DNA of 64,000 nt from contig NC_089788.1 in NCBI RefSeq assembly GCF_040412425.1, positions 64,993,720 through 65,057,719 on the forward strand, in the 5' to 3' direction. A program made the translations under genes and the position numbers. The stretch is from Macrobrachium rosenbergii. Lineage: Eukaryota; Arthropoda; Malacostraca; Decapoda; Palaemonidae. Of the stretch, positions 1 through 10,965 are shown piece by piece. Under the pieces are notes generated by a model. It was not told the origin of the DNA. It saw nothing but the letters and a program-made list of their open reading frames with translations, and searched no databases. Within the stretch, counting starts at the first letter, position 1, and each line of letters opens with the position of its first letter.

Positions 1-3000
1 TCTTAGATTCATTTGACTCTGAAAAGGGGACTGTTCAGGGTGTCATAGCAACAAGACAAGAGATCTCAGATACATGCTTTGTTGGCACTGGATGGGAACA
101 CACCTTAGGCACTGGCTGGAGTCATGTTTCTGCTAGGGTTCCTTTACCATTATGACAGAGAACTTAGAACTTTTTACTCTTTTGTTTTAGTCGTTCTTTA
201 GTTCATACTGATTGCCATTGCCTTGATGTTTTATAAAGCTGATATAATTCTCAAGTTAACAGCCATCCAGAATTTAAACTGAATTATCTAGTCCTGGTAG
301 TTGTGGTGTAGATTTATTTTTTAATTAAATAAGATTTGAGTGTTCATGACAACTCTTTTAGTATAAGAGTTCTTCATGTTGTATTAAAACAACTCCATTC
401 ACTGAAGAAGCCTTAGTAACTTCTTCAGCTCTGATTGAGGAATCTTTTAAAATTGGGTTTTGAATTTGTTCTAGTAGAAGTAACAAAGCAGTTGTGCTTT
501 TAATAAATTATATGACCTTTAGAAGACAAGAATTTGGAAACCAAAATGTTGGTAATGTTACTTAATTTGGCAAATTCAATGCATATATACATATATAAAA
601 AAGAATTATATTCCCTGTGTGACTGTTGATATGAAATGGTGTGTCCATATGTATAAAACTTGAATTGTTTTAATTTGGATATTTATGATCAATCTTTGAA
701 TACTGTACATAGGTGTGATGTATCGTTAATATATTTTGTTAAAATTTTTAGATGTAATGAACAACAAGTCTTGTAGTAGGACAGTGGACTTTTAGGTTTA
801 ATATTTTGATTTTGAAGAGATTTCACCTTTGATTTGTAAATTTTGTTTTATGCCTAGTTATGTTTTATAAATATCCTCAGCTTTATTTTTCTTGCAGTGA
901 GTGATAGGGCTTTTTTTTTACAGCCATTTATGAATCTTAAGTATGGGCTGTTGTAAAATGAATAGTAGAAGGTGTTTTTAAATGTTCTCAATAAATGCCC
1001 TTTCCATAAAATTGAAAACTTTTTATGGTTATTCAGGAATTCCAGATGGTTCTCAACATTTCTAACAAATATGAAATACAGGAACTGTACTATGAAAATT
1101 GAAATGTTTGAGATCTTTAGTATAAAATCAAACTTCATGCAGTATGACTTCAGATCATGAAACTTAGAAGTGACAGTGAATTTATGTATTAGGAAGCATT
1201 TCTTTTGTCATCTATCAATGTTTTTCACATTTGGTGAAATTTTGGATCATTGTTTGAATTAATAATTTTAATGCCGAAGTATATCCATGTCGTGAATAAT
1301 TGGTTTCTAGTGATATTTTGCATTTTGACTTGCCAGGTGTGATGATACTATAGTGCATATGGCTCAAAGAACACTGAAGTTTTTAAAACATTTTTGCTCC
1401 CATCTTTTCTGGATAGTTGGCAAAGGTATCAATTATTTCATTGTGAGAAACCTTTTATTTATTAACTGAACATATGTCGTATTGTTTTGATGTTACCACA
1501 TCGTGGACACAATTATGAGAACGGCACGTTGTGAATTGATGAGCAGTTCCTTTAACCTGTTTGTCTGAATGGTTAGATTGTCTCTTATTTTACAGTGAAT
1601 CTTTTACTTTGGTAATGAGATCTTTTAACTATTTTCTTGAAAGTAATGCAGCCACATAAGTATTTTTTAAAAGTTAGTGAGACTATTTAAAGACTATTTA
1701 AAAAAGTCAAAAAGGCCAAAAAACAGTAAATGTAATTAATGTCTTTAGGAAAGTGTGAGTTGAGCAAGGCTTTAAATGCTGTAGTAGCAGAGTAGTGGGT
1801 GGAGATGGGCTTGAGAACTGATCATACTTGTGTTCAGCCTCTAGAACAATGTGCACAAGTGCAGTGACATATCCCTCCTCTACTTCTCATCAGCAACAAT
1901 AGAAATCAATGCTTTAGGGTGGACTGAACCAGTACTTGTTTCAAGTAACAATAATGAGTGGATTTACACTTTGGCTAAAAAATAGACCACAAAGCACAGG
2001 AACCTGTTTCTTAGCAAACTCCTCAAATCAGATGGTATACAAGTGTATCAACTAGTGGTAGATCAGGAGCTTGTAAAACAATATGAAGGTTATGTTCAGA
2101 TGGTAATAGAATGCTTTAACATGTTAAGCATGTTAGGTGTATTGTTTAGGGTATGTAGGGTATAAAGCTAGCATCAGAAGTCTTAATTTAACTTGGTTTA
2201 AATATCTTTCATTGTTTTATGGACATATCCATAGATTCAATGTTGACTTGAAGAGGTATTGAATGAAAGGTTATTTCAGTGCTTTAATACTATTAGATAA
2301 CACTGGCATCATGATGTTGCTTTGCAGCCTTGTTTATTCATTTGTACTTTGTATTTAAGCGAATGATGTCTTGTTCAAGCCCTGTAGAGGTGGGTTCATG
2401 TGCTGTTACACAGTTATCTTGTGAGCACAACTGTCTTGTCATGCATGAAGATCATAATAATCTTTGATGAATGTGTTCTTAACTTCAAAACAGTATGAAC
2501 TGCCACTTTATCAAGAGTCAACTGTTAGTGAATGAACTCCCTCCTACCTTCTATATACTATCCATCTTTTATAGAACTATGGTTGTTCTTACAAATTGTA
2601 TCTGGTGTAGTAAGATCCTGTAGTATATGATAGTAAACTTATTGCACTTTCAGGTTTCCAAATGCCTGTTTATGATAGGAATCATGTGTGTTGGAAGTCA
2701 GAGACATTCAAGTTAGTAACAGGTAACATTTTGTATTGTTTTTATTTTTTTTATGAGAATAATTCTCGTACACTCTCTTGCTCACTTTTTATGGTAAATG
2801 ATCCATTATATTATACTCAAATATGATTTTGCAATGTCTGTAGCTTTAAAGCTATTAAGGTCTGCTTATTTGCTCCTAGCATTTATGTACAATATTTACT
2901 TAAAGAATAAGTAGTGTACTGTATTTAGAAACCATGAATGATCTCCTCAGAGGAATAAAAGGTTATATTGTTTGATAGAATAGTTAGAAAAAATATGCTT

Positions 3001-5199
3001 GGAAAGTCATTCATTTTGATTGAATGGTACTTGGAGTTGAAGAGTTGAAAGTTGAAAAAGAAGTACAGTATTGTATTGGATAATATATTTTCATTTTAGA
3101 AGTCATTAGGCATTCTTATAAATTTACAAATAATCAGATTTAAGTTTTTGTTGCCATGAAACCTTTTGGTCACATACTTAAGTCTCTTTTGTGACTGTTA
3201 CCAATTAAAAATGCTGTAGAACATGGTAAGATGGCTTTGATGCCAGATTTTTATTGATCAGTTCTAAGAAAAATGATATAGGTGAAAGGTATAGAGGTTT
3301 TAATTGATTTTGAATTTTCACAGTATATACTTTTGTAAGAAACTGTATTTATTCTAGTATTTATTTTTATCTAAATCAATATGTTGTGTTTTTGATAAAA
3401 TTAGGATACAAAATATTGCACCAGTTCCTGTAATGTTTAGACATAAGGTAAATGGTAGCACATACTGTATTCAGCAGCATGTAGTATCTGGTAACATTTT
3501 GCCAGGCAGTGCAGGTGCATCATGTGCCATGATAATTAACTGATAATTACTCAGTAGCTCTGTTACGGGTTGCCTCGGAGCAAAAGCTTGTGCTGGCACA
3601 AGGCTGGCCTAATCTTAAACCAGCGAATGAATCACTTGCTAATGGGTATCATGTGGGGAATCAGTATCCTGGTAGCTTAACTAAATAACATTCCATTCAA
3701 AGGAAATTAAAAGTATTATTGTTCTTTCTTTTTTTTTTTTTTAAGAATTGTTGTATTAATTTTTTTCTTGTGACTCGGCCCGCGCCATTTTTTTCCGTTA
3801 CAGAGGGTTTTATTTTAGCTTATATTGCTTTAAAAAACAAAAGTATTCATTACTATTTATTAGATTTCATTTATTTATCATAGTTAAAATATAGAAAGAT
3901 GCTGATTATCAACGATAAATGTTTGGCTAGGCCTATTGATCCTTGCCTGATCTGTGAAAAGTCGGGTATCCTATTATAAGCATTATGATTTTTGTTATTA
4001 AGTATTAGTGCACTATTAGATTTTTTATAATCAATAATATACAGTATTCTTTTACAGTCGCTATGCAAATATATATTTGATCGCTACAGTGCTGACTGGC
4101 ATCCTAAAATTGTCCATTTGGCCTAATTCTGAGCCTGTATGCTTGAGGACTAAGTTATTCAAGCCTTGAGAGAAAAATGTTTATTCTCCTCATGGTGAGG
4201 TCAAACAGGAAAACAAAAATAATGTATTTCCATAAATAATTTACATCAAGAATCGTTTGTAGATAATACTGGTAGTGAGTAAAAAATTTTGAAACCTAAC
4301 ATAAAAAAATTTCATTCAGCAGAAAAAAATTAGCCAATAAAACCGATATAAATAAAGAACAGCATCAAAAGATTAGGTAATAGATCCTTTCAAATATAAT
4401 AAAAGACAAGCAACAGTAAATTGTTTATTCCATTTATTCATTAACTCTAGCCAGTTTCAGTTCATGGATGCTACTCATGTTCTGATATTTAAAGTGACCC
4501 CAAAAGCACTGATAACTTCGTTCGCATATGTCGTTTCCATTCACTGTTCATTTTAGGTCTATGTGACCCCTATTAAACCATTCATTTGTAAAAAAACAAT
4601 ATTCCAGGTTTCCTTATTTGATATACAATATCAGACTTCTTTTTTATATATATAAAAATATTCTGTCAATTCAGCATCTTTTATGATATTGAAAAGAAGA
4701 TTGCCTTATGTAAGATTTATAAGTTATCATGCATCGACACAGGTCTCCCCAGCATTTGGTGTTCCAGATGTGCCAACCGAACCTCACATTTCAGTGCATT
4801 TCACTACCCTTCAGTCAAGTGCACTGTATTTAGTTAAAGTAAGGAAGTTATGAATTATAAAATAATTTTGATAATTATGTCCTATTTGCCAACTTGAAAT
4901 AATATTTTTCTTTAAACAGATGATAATCTGATAACACCAGACATGCCAAACTCCACCAACTTATGTTTTATTTACGTAAAGTAACATTCATTTAACAGAA
5001 AACTCTTTATACAGATAATTCTCTGATAACATGGTTGGTAGGCCTGTTCATGTCTAAATATAATGAAATATTTCATAATGATTCAGACAAAACACTTAAA
5101 ACCCTCCATAAAACAAGGAATTTTCTTGGAGTTTTTTTTTTTATAATTGATGCTGTTTTTCATATAAAAAGTTTTTCTCAAACTAAATATATGGAATAT
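1..5199. other. Unassigned AT-rich non-coding tract
   Basis: No coding frame, RNA gene or transposon ends were recognised. Stops occur often in all frames and the few short frames have no recognisable domain. A poly-T run lies near 3729-3742. Intron or intergenic DNA is the default reading. Confidence 0.6.
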
Positions 5200-5417
5200 A
5201 AAAAAGAAGTAAGATCTGAACGATATATTTCGTAAAGTGATGCAGAATATTATAGCGTGATTGTACAGTATACTCTGATTCCTAGTTATGACTCGATAGC
5301 GAGTCAAAAAAGAAATAAGATCTGAACGATGTATTTTGTAAAGTGATGCAGGATATTATACTGTAGCATGATTGTACAGTATGCCTCTAATTCATAGTTA
5401 GGACTCGGTAGCGAGTC
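5200..5417. repeat. Diverged tandem duplication, two units of about 105 and 113 bp
   Basis: Unit 1 (5200-5304) and unit 2 (5305-5417) both run from an A-rich start through AAGATCTGAACGAT, GTAAAGTGATGCAG and GATTGTACAGTAT to GCGAGTC. The second unit has small insertions. No coding content was seen. Confidence 0.85.
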
Positions 5418-5951
5418 AAAATGGAAGTATTATTCTAACAACGAAAATTCTGGAAGAAACATTACATCTAAAAACAGAGGTTAATCTCTTTTTGATGTCA
5501 TGACTTATAGTTATCATGAATCCAGACAAATTCTCCAGCAATTCTGGCATTTGTTTGAGAAACATCATGTATTAATTAACTGGAAAGTTAGTTAGGTAGT
5601 GAATTTTTAAGTACAGGTAAATGTTTACAGCAATAAAGTTAAGCCACAAGTTATTTTGTTTTGTGAAGAGAGCAGTACTCAAGGTTAGTCTTGTTAACAA
5701 GAGGCATGAATGGTGTATATGAAATTATCATTAGATTGTGTGAAAACTGTTATAAATTGATTGGAATGACTTTATTTCACCATGAACTTTATGTATGTTG
5801 AGCAAATTTATTCTAATGTTTTGTGCATACACTCCAAAAATGCTGTACATGATTATTATCCAAAGGTAATTACAAAAGTATTCAAATTAAAAGAATAAGA
5901 TAGTCATGGACTTCAATGGTTTGGTCTAACAACAATCATGTTTTCTCTCTG
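5418..5951. other. Unassigned AT-rich tract
   Basis: Nothing recognisable was seen beyond AT-rich sequence. Confidence 0.5.
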
Positions 5952-6027
5952 GAAAATATTTAAATTTAAATTTTTATGAACATTAACTTGAAAATATTTA
6001 AATTTAAATTTTTATGAACATTAACTT
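5952..6027. repeat. Exact tandem duplication of a 38-bp unit
   Basis: The unit GAAAATATTTAAATTTAAAT...ATTAACTT occurs at 5952-5989 and again, identically, at 5990-6027. It lies 15 bp from a small palindromic transposon. Confidence 0.9.
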
Positions 6028-6042
6028 TATTTTATATCAGTA

Positions 6043-6118
6043 CGGGCAGTCCCCCGTTATTGGCGCCATAAAACTGGATCACCGATAGCTGAGGCCACCA
6101 ATAACTGGGGACTACCTG
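6043..6118. mobile_element. 76-bp palindromic mini-MITE with TA target duplication
   Basis: The left end reads CGGGCAGTCCCCCGTTATTG and the reverse complement of the right end reads CAGGTAGTCCCCAGTTATTG. The two arms therefore pair over nearly the whole element. TA dinucleotides flank it at 6041-6042 and 6119-6120, as expected for Tc1/mariner superfamily insertions. The ends resemble the larger element at 43599-43965, and Tigger/pogo-type ends in general. There is no coding capacity. Confidence 0.7.
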
Positions 6119-6839
6119 TATATCACTATTTCAGTGAATACACTACATAATAGCCATCGATTGGTATCACCACCTGCTGATTCTTAACCCCGATTGGTGA
6201 CAAATGGTAGGCTTGCCAAGGGATGGTATTTGATCAGTGTTTATTAGTGAGTCAGGCCATGTTTAGTTACCTTTCTGATCAGCCAAGGTATGCTAGGAGC
6301 AACTTATGTCCTTGGGAGTCTCTAACTGTTCAGCAGTATCTACAGTACAGGTTTGGGACAGTGTTATCTTCACCTTAAGGATAAAGCCAATTATTTAATT
6401 TTATTACTATGCATTATGGGAAAGAGTGACTTGCAGGGCAGCCAAAATTCATGAAGACTCTAGATAACAACAACCAAGGTGTACAGGAACTAGTGACAGA
6501 ATAGTTATGTCATTTATATGGGCAGTAGCAACCACCTCAAACATGTTCTCTGCATTGTTGAAAATTCCAAGCCTCTTTCAAAACTGTGACCATCCGTCAA
6601 AGGTAGTGAAATCAGGACATCTGGAAATATCACACCATGCACAAATTGCCTTTCAAATTAAGAAATAACAGGTTCTTGGTAAGTGCTAGCCAAACATTTT
6701 TGGCATCACTATAAAGAATACATAGACGCTTGAAGCATATGTTAACTGTTGTACCATCATTAGAAATCTAAGGTAAGGAGTGTCATACCAGCTTTTTGGG
6801 ACTGTTGGCTGTCTTTCCATTTCAGGAAAACCTCCCAAA
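6119..6839. other. Unassigned tract upstream of the DIRS-like remnant
   Basis: No alignable reading frame was recovered. It may hold decayed upstream parts of the DIRS-like element that follows, because that element lacks a visible reverse transcriptase core. Confidence 0.4.
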
Positions 6840-7101
6840 GGGACTCACATTTTGTTCGTCCTAGACAGTATGACTGCAGTGTCTTAGATAAAGAGGTTAG
6901 GCTCATGCTGAGCTCCTCTCAAGTCAGTAATTGCTAACATGCTTCCACAGTGCGGAAGTGGACCGGTTTGCCACATGCAAGAACCATCAACTTCAAGTCT
7001 ATGTGTCTCTGAACCTGGACATTCAGGCAATAGCAAGAGATGCATTCCCACAAGACTGGAACAAATGGAGGAAGATACACCTTTTTCCTTCTTTGTCCAG
7101 G
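6840..7101 (+). pseudogene. DIRS-like retrotransposon RNase H remnant
   Basis: The plus-strand frame from 6840 reads THILFVLDSMTAVS, then a stop, then IKRLGS. This matches the start of DIRS-type RNase H (an aspartate in a D-S/N-x-T-A-V-x-Y-I context at 6864-6866). A second segment from 6958 reads VDRFATCKNHQLQVYVSLNL followed by DIQAIARDAF and a tryptophan, matching the C-terminal VDLFATR...LPxFVSxxPDPxAxAxDAL block of the same proteins. The RT core is absent or unrecognisable, stops interrupt the frame, and part of the RNase H between the two blocks is missing. The family assignment is from remembered protein motifs. Confidence 0.7.
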
Positions 7102-7410
7102 TTTTGAAAGCTGTGAACAATCAACAGTACTAGCTTTCGATGGAACCGCTTGCTTAGTAGCTTTGAATTGACCAAATGGTTATTGGTTCCTTATATCTTC
7201 AACAACTGGCAAAAGAATAGATTCCATTGCCCTCCGTTGTTCTATCCCATACAGAAGGAGGGGAATTTTACATCTAGTCTACTGTGAAGATTATTTGCCT
7301 AACATTGCTAGGTACCTAGTGCAAAACTACAGACTTCATCTATCCAGCATACCAGCATATGGGAAATGGGGTTAGATTACCCTCACACTGAGAGCCCAGT
7401 TGAAATCTAT
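7102..7410 (+). pseudogene. Decayed DIRS-like region between RNase H and recombinase
   Basis: This stretch lies between recognisable RNase H and tyrosine recombinase blocks in the same orientation. Its plus-strand frame keeps fragments but is broken by stops. It presumably encoded the end of the polymerase and the start of the recombinase; no diagnostic residue was identified here. Confidence 0.35.
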
Positions 7411-7771
7411 TGAAATAGTTTTACGTTTTAGTATCTTTTGAGGTCAAGCACCTTGCTGTTTTAACAATCATGGCATACAAGGCAGCATTGGCAGAAACCT
7501 TGCCTTATGGTTTGGAACTTATTTTAATGTAGAAATTGTTAATTCCATTCTCCAGTCTTTAACACTGCAGAGGTCAGCTCCTGCAAGGCATCCCATTACC
7601 TGGTCCCTGAATAAGGTTCTTAGACTCCTGTCATCCCTGTCAATTCATGGGCCCAATACAACTACAACTCATATGCTGCAAAAGGCAGCCTTCTGGACTG
7701 CTCTGGCATTAGGAGCTCGGATTAGCATACTGGGCTCCCTTAGACAAGGACATTTCACTACTCACACTTAG
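7411..7771 (+). pseudogene. DIRS-like tyrosine recombinase remnant
   Basis: A plus-strand frame reads MAYKAALAETL (from about 7470). After a one-base shift it continues VEIVNSILQSLTLQRSAPAR, ITWSLNKVLRLLSSL and KAAFWTALALGARISILGSL, then stops at 7771. The order of an ILxxLxxxRP block, a W-x-L-x-x-V-L block, and an ALA-x-x-x-R-x-S-x-L block with a central arginine is characteristic of DIRS tyrosine recombinases. The C-terminal half, with the second catalytic arginine and the tyrosine, is not recognisable, so the protein is dead. DIRS elements integrate by this recombinase instead of an integrase. Confidence 0.65.
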
Positions 7772-8110
7772 TTGTCATCTGCTGTTGTCTCCTGGCTTAT
7801 CATTCCTGGCCAAGGACTAGGACCTTTTTAAAGGGAAAGTCCCCTTTTTTGATAAAGGAACATAGTATTTCATATAAAATATTATGCCTGATTCAAGCAC
7901 TTAAGGTTTACCTAGATGTCACAGCAAACATCCCAGATGGTCCTATTTTTCCTATGCCTTGGCACAAACAAACCACTCTCTCTCTATGTGCTGAGAATTA
8001 ATTTTAGTGGTCCTTGTTAAAAAGTCAGACCTTCACTCCTTTCCTAAGTTGCATGACATCCAAAAGGTGAGTACATCGTTAACTTTCTTTGGAAGTGTTT
8101 CCTTCGAAGA
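7772..8110. other. Unassigned tract downstream of the recombinase remnant
   Basis: No motif was recovered. It plausibly holds the decayed 3' part of the DIRS-like element. Confidence 0.4.
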
Positions 8111-8566
8111 AGTCCTTGAGTGTACGGAGTGGTTATTAGTGACAGTATTCCTGAATGGGTGAAATTGCAATAATCCTGCAGCCAGACCCGACATAATTAT
8201 GTAAGTCACTGTAGAACCACAATGGACGATACATTTCTAGGTTCATGTGTCTCCTGTTCTTCATTGCCAGACTCGAATGGGTATATGGAATAAAGGAAGC
8301 TTGTTAACCTGTGATTTCACCTTGAATAAAAAATTCCTGAAAGACTATTGCCATGGAGTGGTGGTCATGCCGAGATATTGCTGGGGAAGGTGCAATAATC
8401 CCACAGCCAGACCCAATGTAATTAGGTTAGCCACCTTCAAAGCACAAGAATAATACATATATTGGTTTATGTGTTGTTTCCTGTTCTTTGTTCCCAAACC
8501 CAATGGATATCTGTAATAAAGAAAATGTTAATAACCTGTGACTATGCCTCGGACAAAAAATTAATC
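8111..8566. repeat. Diverged tandem duplication, period about 225 bp
   Basis: TGCAATAATC followed by CCAGACCC occurs at 8166 and at 8391. Both copies continue through a TTCATGTGTCTCCTGTTCTT-like block, an AATGGGTATATGGAATAAAG-like block, and GTTAACCTGTGA with a following AAAAAATT. The approximate units are 8111-8335 and 8336-8566. It follows the recombinase remnant and could be part of DIRS terminal structure, which is an inference. Confidence 0.75.
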
Positions 8567-8630
8567 TGGGTTGCTGGGATTTATTTATTAGGAGCTAAGC
8601 CATTTCATCACCTGTCAGTTTCTTTTGTAA

Positions 8631-9052
8631 ACTCCTCTGAAGATGAACAGCAGATATGCTATCAAAAAACAGGTTTTGACATAGGAAAAACTTATTTTTG
8701 ATAGCCGGTGTTAGTCCTCAAACCCACCCACTTTCCTCAATTTAAAGGAAAGGGACTGGGGTGAACATTTATCTTGCACAGACTTGGCGTGTAATGAAGA
8801 TCGCCGGAACAGGGCTGTTGCCATGTGTGCAAGTTAGACAAAGAGCCTAAGTAGTCATTGTAGGATAGGAGATGGAGCCCTCCTGTCCTGAGTCCTTTAT
8901 ATTCTATCACTGTGCCAGCAGGCACTATTCTGGCTGAGACCAGCTATAAAAGAATTCTTTGTAATTGGTTATTTTTTCTTATGGAGTCCTGGGGGACCAT
9001 GACATTGTAACTCCTGTGAGGACAAACAGCAGCTACACTGCTGATAGCTATT
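8631..9052. repeat. Possible DIRS terminal region with direct repeats
   Basis: ACTCCTCTGAAGATGAACAG at 8631 recurs in diverged form as ACTCCTGTGAGGACAAACAG at about 9011, and each copy is followed by CAG and a TGCTATC/TGATAGC-like block. Right after the first copy, 8671-8700 carries AGGTTTTGACATAGGAAAAA and CTTATTTTTG, a diverged form of the foldback arm at 17007-17038. The sharing suggests a common terminal sequence. Which end of which element it is cannot be settled by eye. Confidence 0.45.
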
Positions 9053-9055
9053 TTA

Positions 9056-10965
9056 ATTAGATATATCTCCAGAAAGGTCATCAAATTTAGTACAAATGAC
9101 CATCCATGGTTTGGTGATATATGTAGACAAACCTACCATGACAAAGAGACCAAATTGAACGCATGGAGATGAAATTGTTCAAATGAAAATTACACCATTT
9201 TTGTTGAGTCCCGCCATGCTGCGAATAGAACTTATCATACAGCCGAGAGAAATTACAGTAATTCCTTCAAGAGGAAACTTGAAGGAATTACAGTACTCAG
9301 CCTCATCTGTGGTGGACCAAATTGGCATAATCTATCTTTGGGTAATGCTTGTCTTCCATTCCACTACTACTAACAGATGATGGTAGATTGGTTACTGGCC
9401 CTAGCGAAAAGGCTGAACTGCTTCATCAAGCTTTTGAAGCTAAGCAATCGGCTGACGATGTCCCTCTCCCTGATACTTGTCATCCTGAATCTCTTCTTAC
9501 AAAATTTGCATTTTGCTCCAGGGATGTTAAGAAAATCCTGGATAATCTTGATAGCTGGGGTGAGAGCACCCTGGTGGTTTCTTCCCCTTGTGTTTTAAAA
9601 AAGTTTCTAGGTTGTTGTCTCCTAAGTTTAATAGATTCTATAGATTTTTATGTTGACATAGTATCTTTGTGGACCAGTGCAAGCTTAGTAATACAGCGCC
9701 TGTTCCAAAGAGTGGCATATCTGCAGACTGCAGTAACTGCAGGCCAGTCTCTATTCTCCCTGTGCTCTCCAAAGTTGCTGAAAAACTAATTTTTAAGCCA
9801 CTATATAAATATGTTGAATCTAAAGGATTGTTAGCTGATCGTCAGTATGCATAAAGGAAACAGCTAGGTACCTGCGGTGCTCTTTTAGATTTGGCATGCC
9901 ATTTGCAGTGATCTTGATAAGGGTTTTGAGTGCAGAGTAATTCAGATAGATTTTAGTGCTGCTTTCAATTTAGTAAATCACAAGGCACTTATTTATAAAC
10001 TTCAGAATCTTGGAGTGGGTAGATATATTTTAGGATTACTTACTGGTAGGCAGCAGCAGCAAGCTGCTGTGGATGAGATCTTTAGTGAACCAAGACCTAT
10101 TGTATCTGGAGTTCCACAGGACAGTGTTCTTGGTCCACTTATTATTAGTGCATACGAGTGATATGGTTGTTGGCCTGGAAAACAAGTGTGTTCAGTATGC
10201 TAATGCAACACTTGTGGGTGTAGTAAAGTCTCCACTTGTGAGAAATGAAGCTGCCCTCAGCCTCAACTGGGACATGGACCAGATCAGGGAATGGTGTAGT
10301 CGGTGGGGTATGAGGCTGAACTTTAGAAAAAAAAAATACTAGTGATTAGCAGATCTTGTACAGATTTCCTACCCCATCCTCCCCTTCAGGTGGATTGAAC
10401 TTTGCTGAACAAGTCTGAAGCTTTAACTATTCTAGGGATAATCTTTGACTCACATCTAACTTTTGAGAAAGATCTAATGAAAGTTTCAGGAAATGCTGCA
10501 CAAAAGTTAGGTATTGTTTGTAAGGCCTCATATATAGTATTTACAGTATAACAGCAATAAAATCAACGCAACCTGTTTAAGGTCATTTGTACTCCCTTTA
10601 CTAGAATACTGTTCTCTGGTGCGGATGTCCTCTACCAGGGAATTATCTCTTAGATAGAGTGGTTCGTGGTGGTAGCTTTCTGTTTCCTAATAGTAGTAGT
10701 TATGACTTGGACCATTGTCAGATGATCTTTTGTTTGTCTTTTTTTCGTAAGTTGTATTTCAACAGAGATCTTTCACATTCACAATTGATCCCTGATCCCC
10801 TTTATCTGCCGAGAGCAACCAGATTCACTGAACAGCATCACCAATATGTAGTAAATGTGCCTTGCTGTTGAACTTCTCAGTTCCAGAGGTCCTTTATTCC
10901 TCACACTGTTGGATTGGAACAGCCTCCCAGAGGTTTCATCTTCCGAATAATAATAATAATAATAT
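9056..10965 (+). pseudogene. Degenerate jockey-like non-LTR retrotransposon (linker and reverse transcriptase)
   Basis: Plus-strand frames, broken by many shifts and stops, give in order: a linker (DHPWFGDICRQTYHDKE near 9100); DDGRLVTGPSEKAELLHQAF (9376-9435); VPKSGISADCSNCRPVSILP (from about 9700), the start of the RT fingers; DFSAAFNLVNHKAL (near 9950), which is RT box A; VSGVPQDSVLGPL (near 10100), box B; and the active-site box at 10196, which reads YANATL where YADD is expected. A thumb-like end (VVRGGSFLFPNSSSYDLDH) follows at 10660. The element ends in a (TAA)n-type tail at 10948-10965. No endonuclease domain was found upstream, consistent with 5' truncation. Clade assignment within jockey/CR1-like LINEs is uncertain. 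Confidence 0.85.
10948..10965 (+). repeat. (TAA)n tail of the jockey-like LINE
   Basis: A short run of AATAATAAT units directly follows the decayed ORF2 end. Simple 3' tails are usual for target-primed LINE insertions. Confidence 0.6.
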
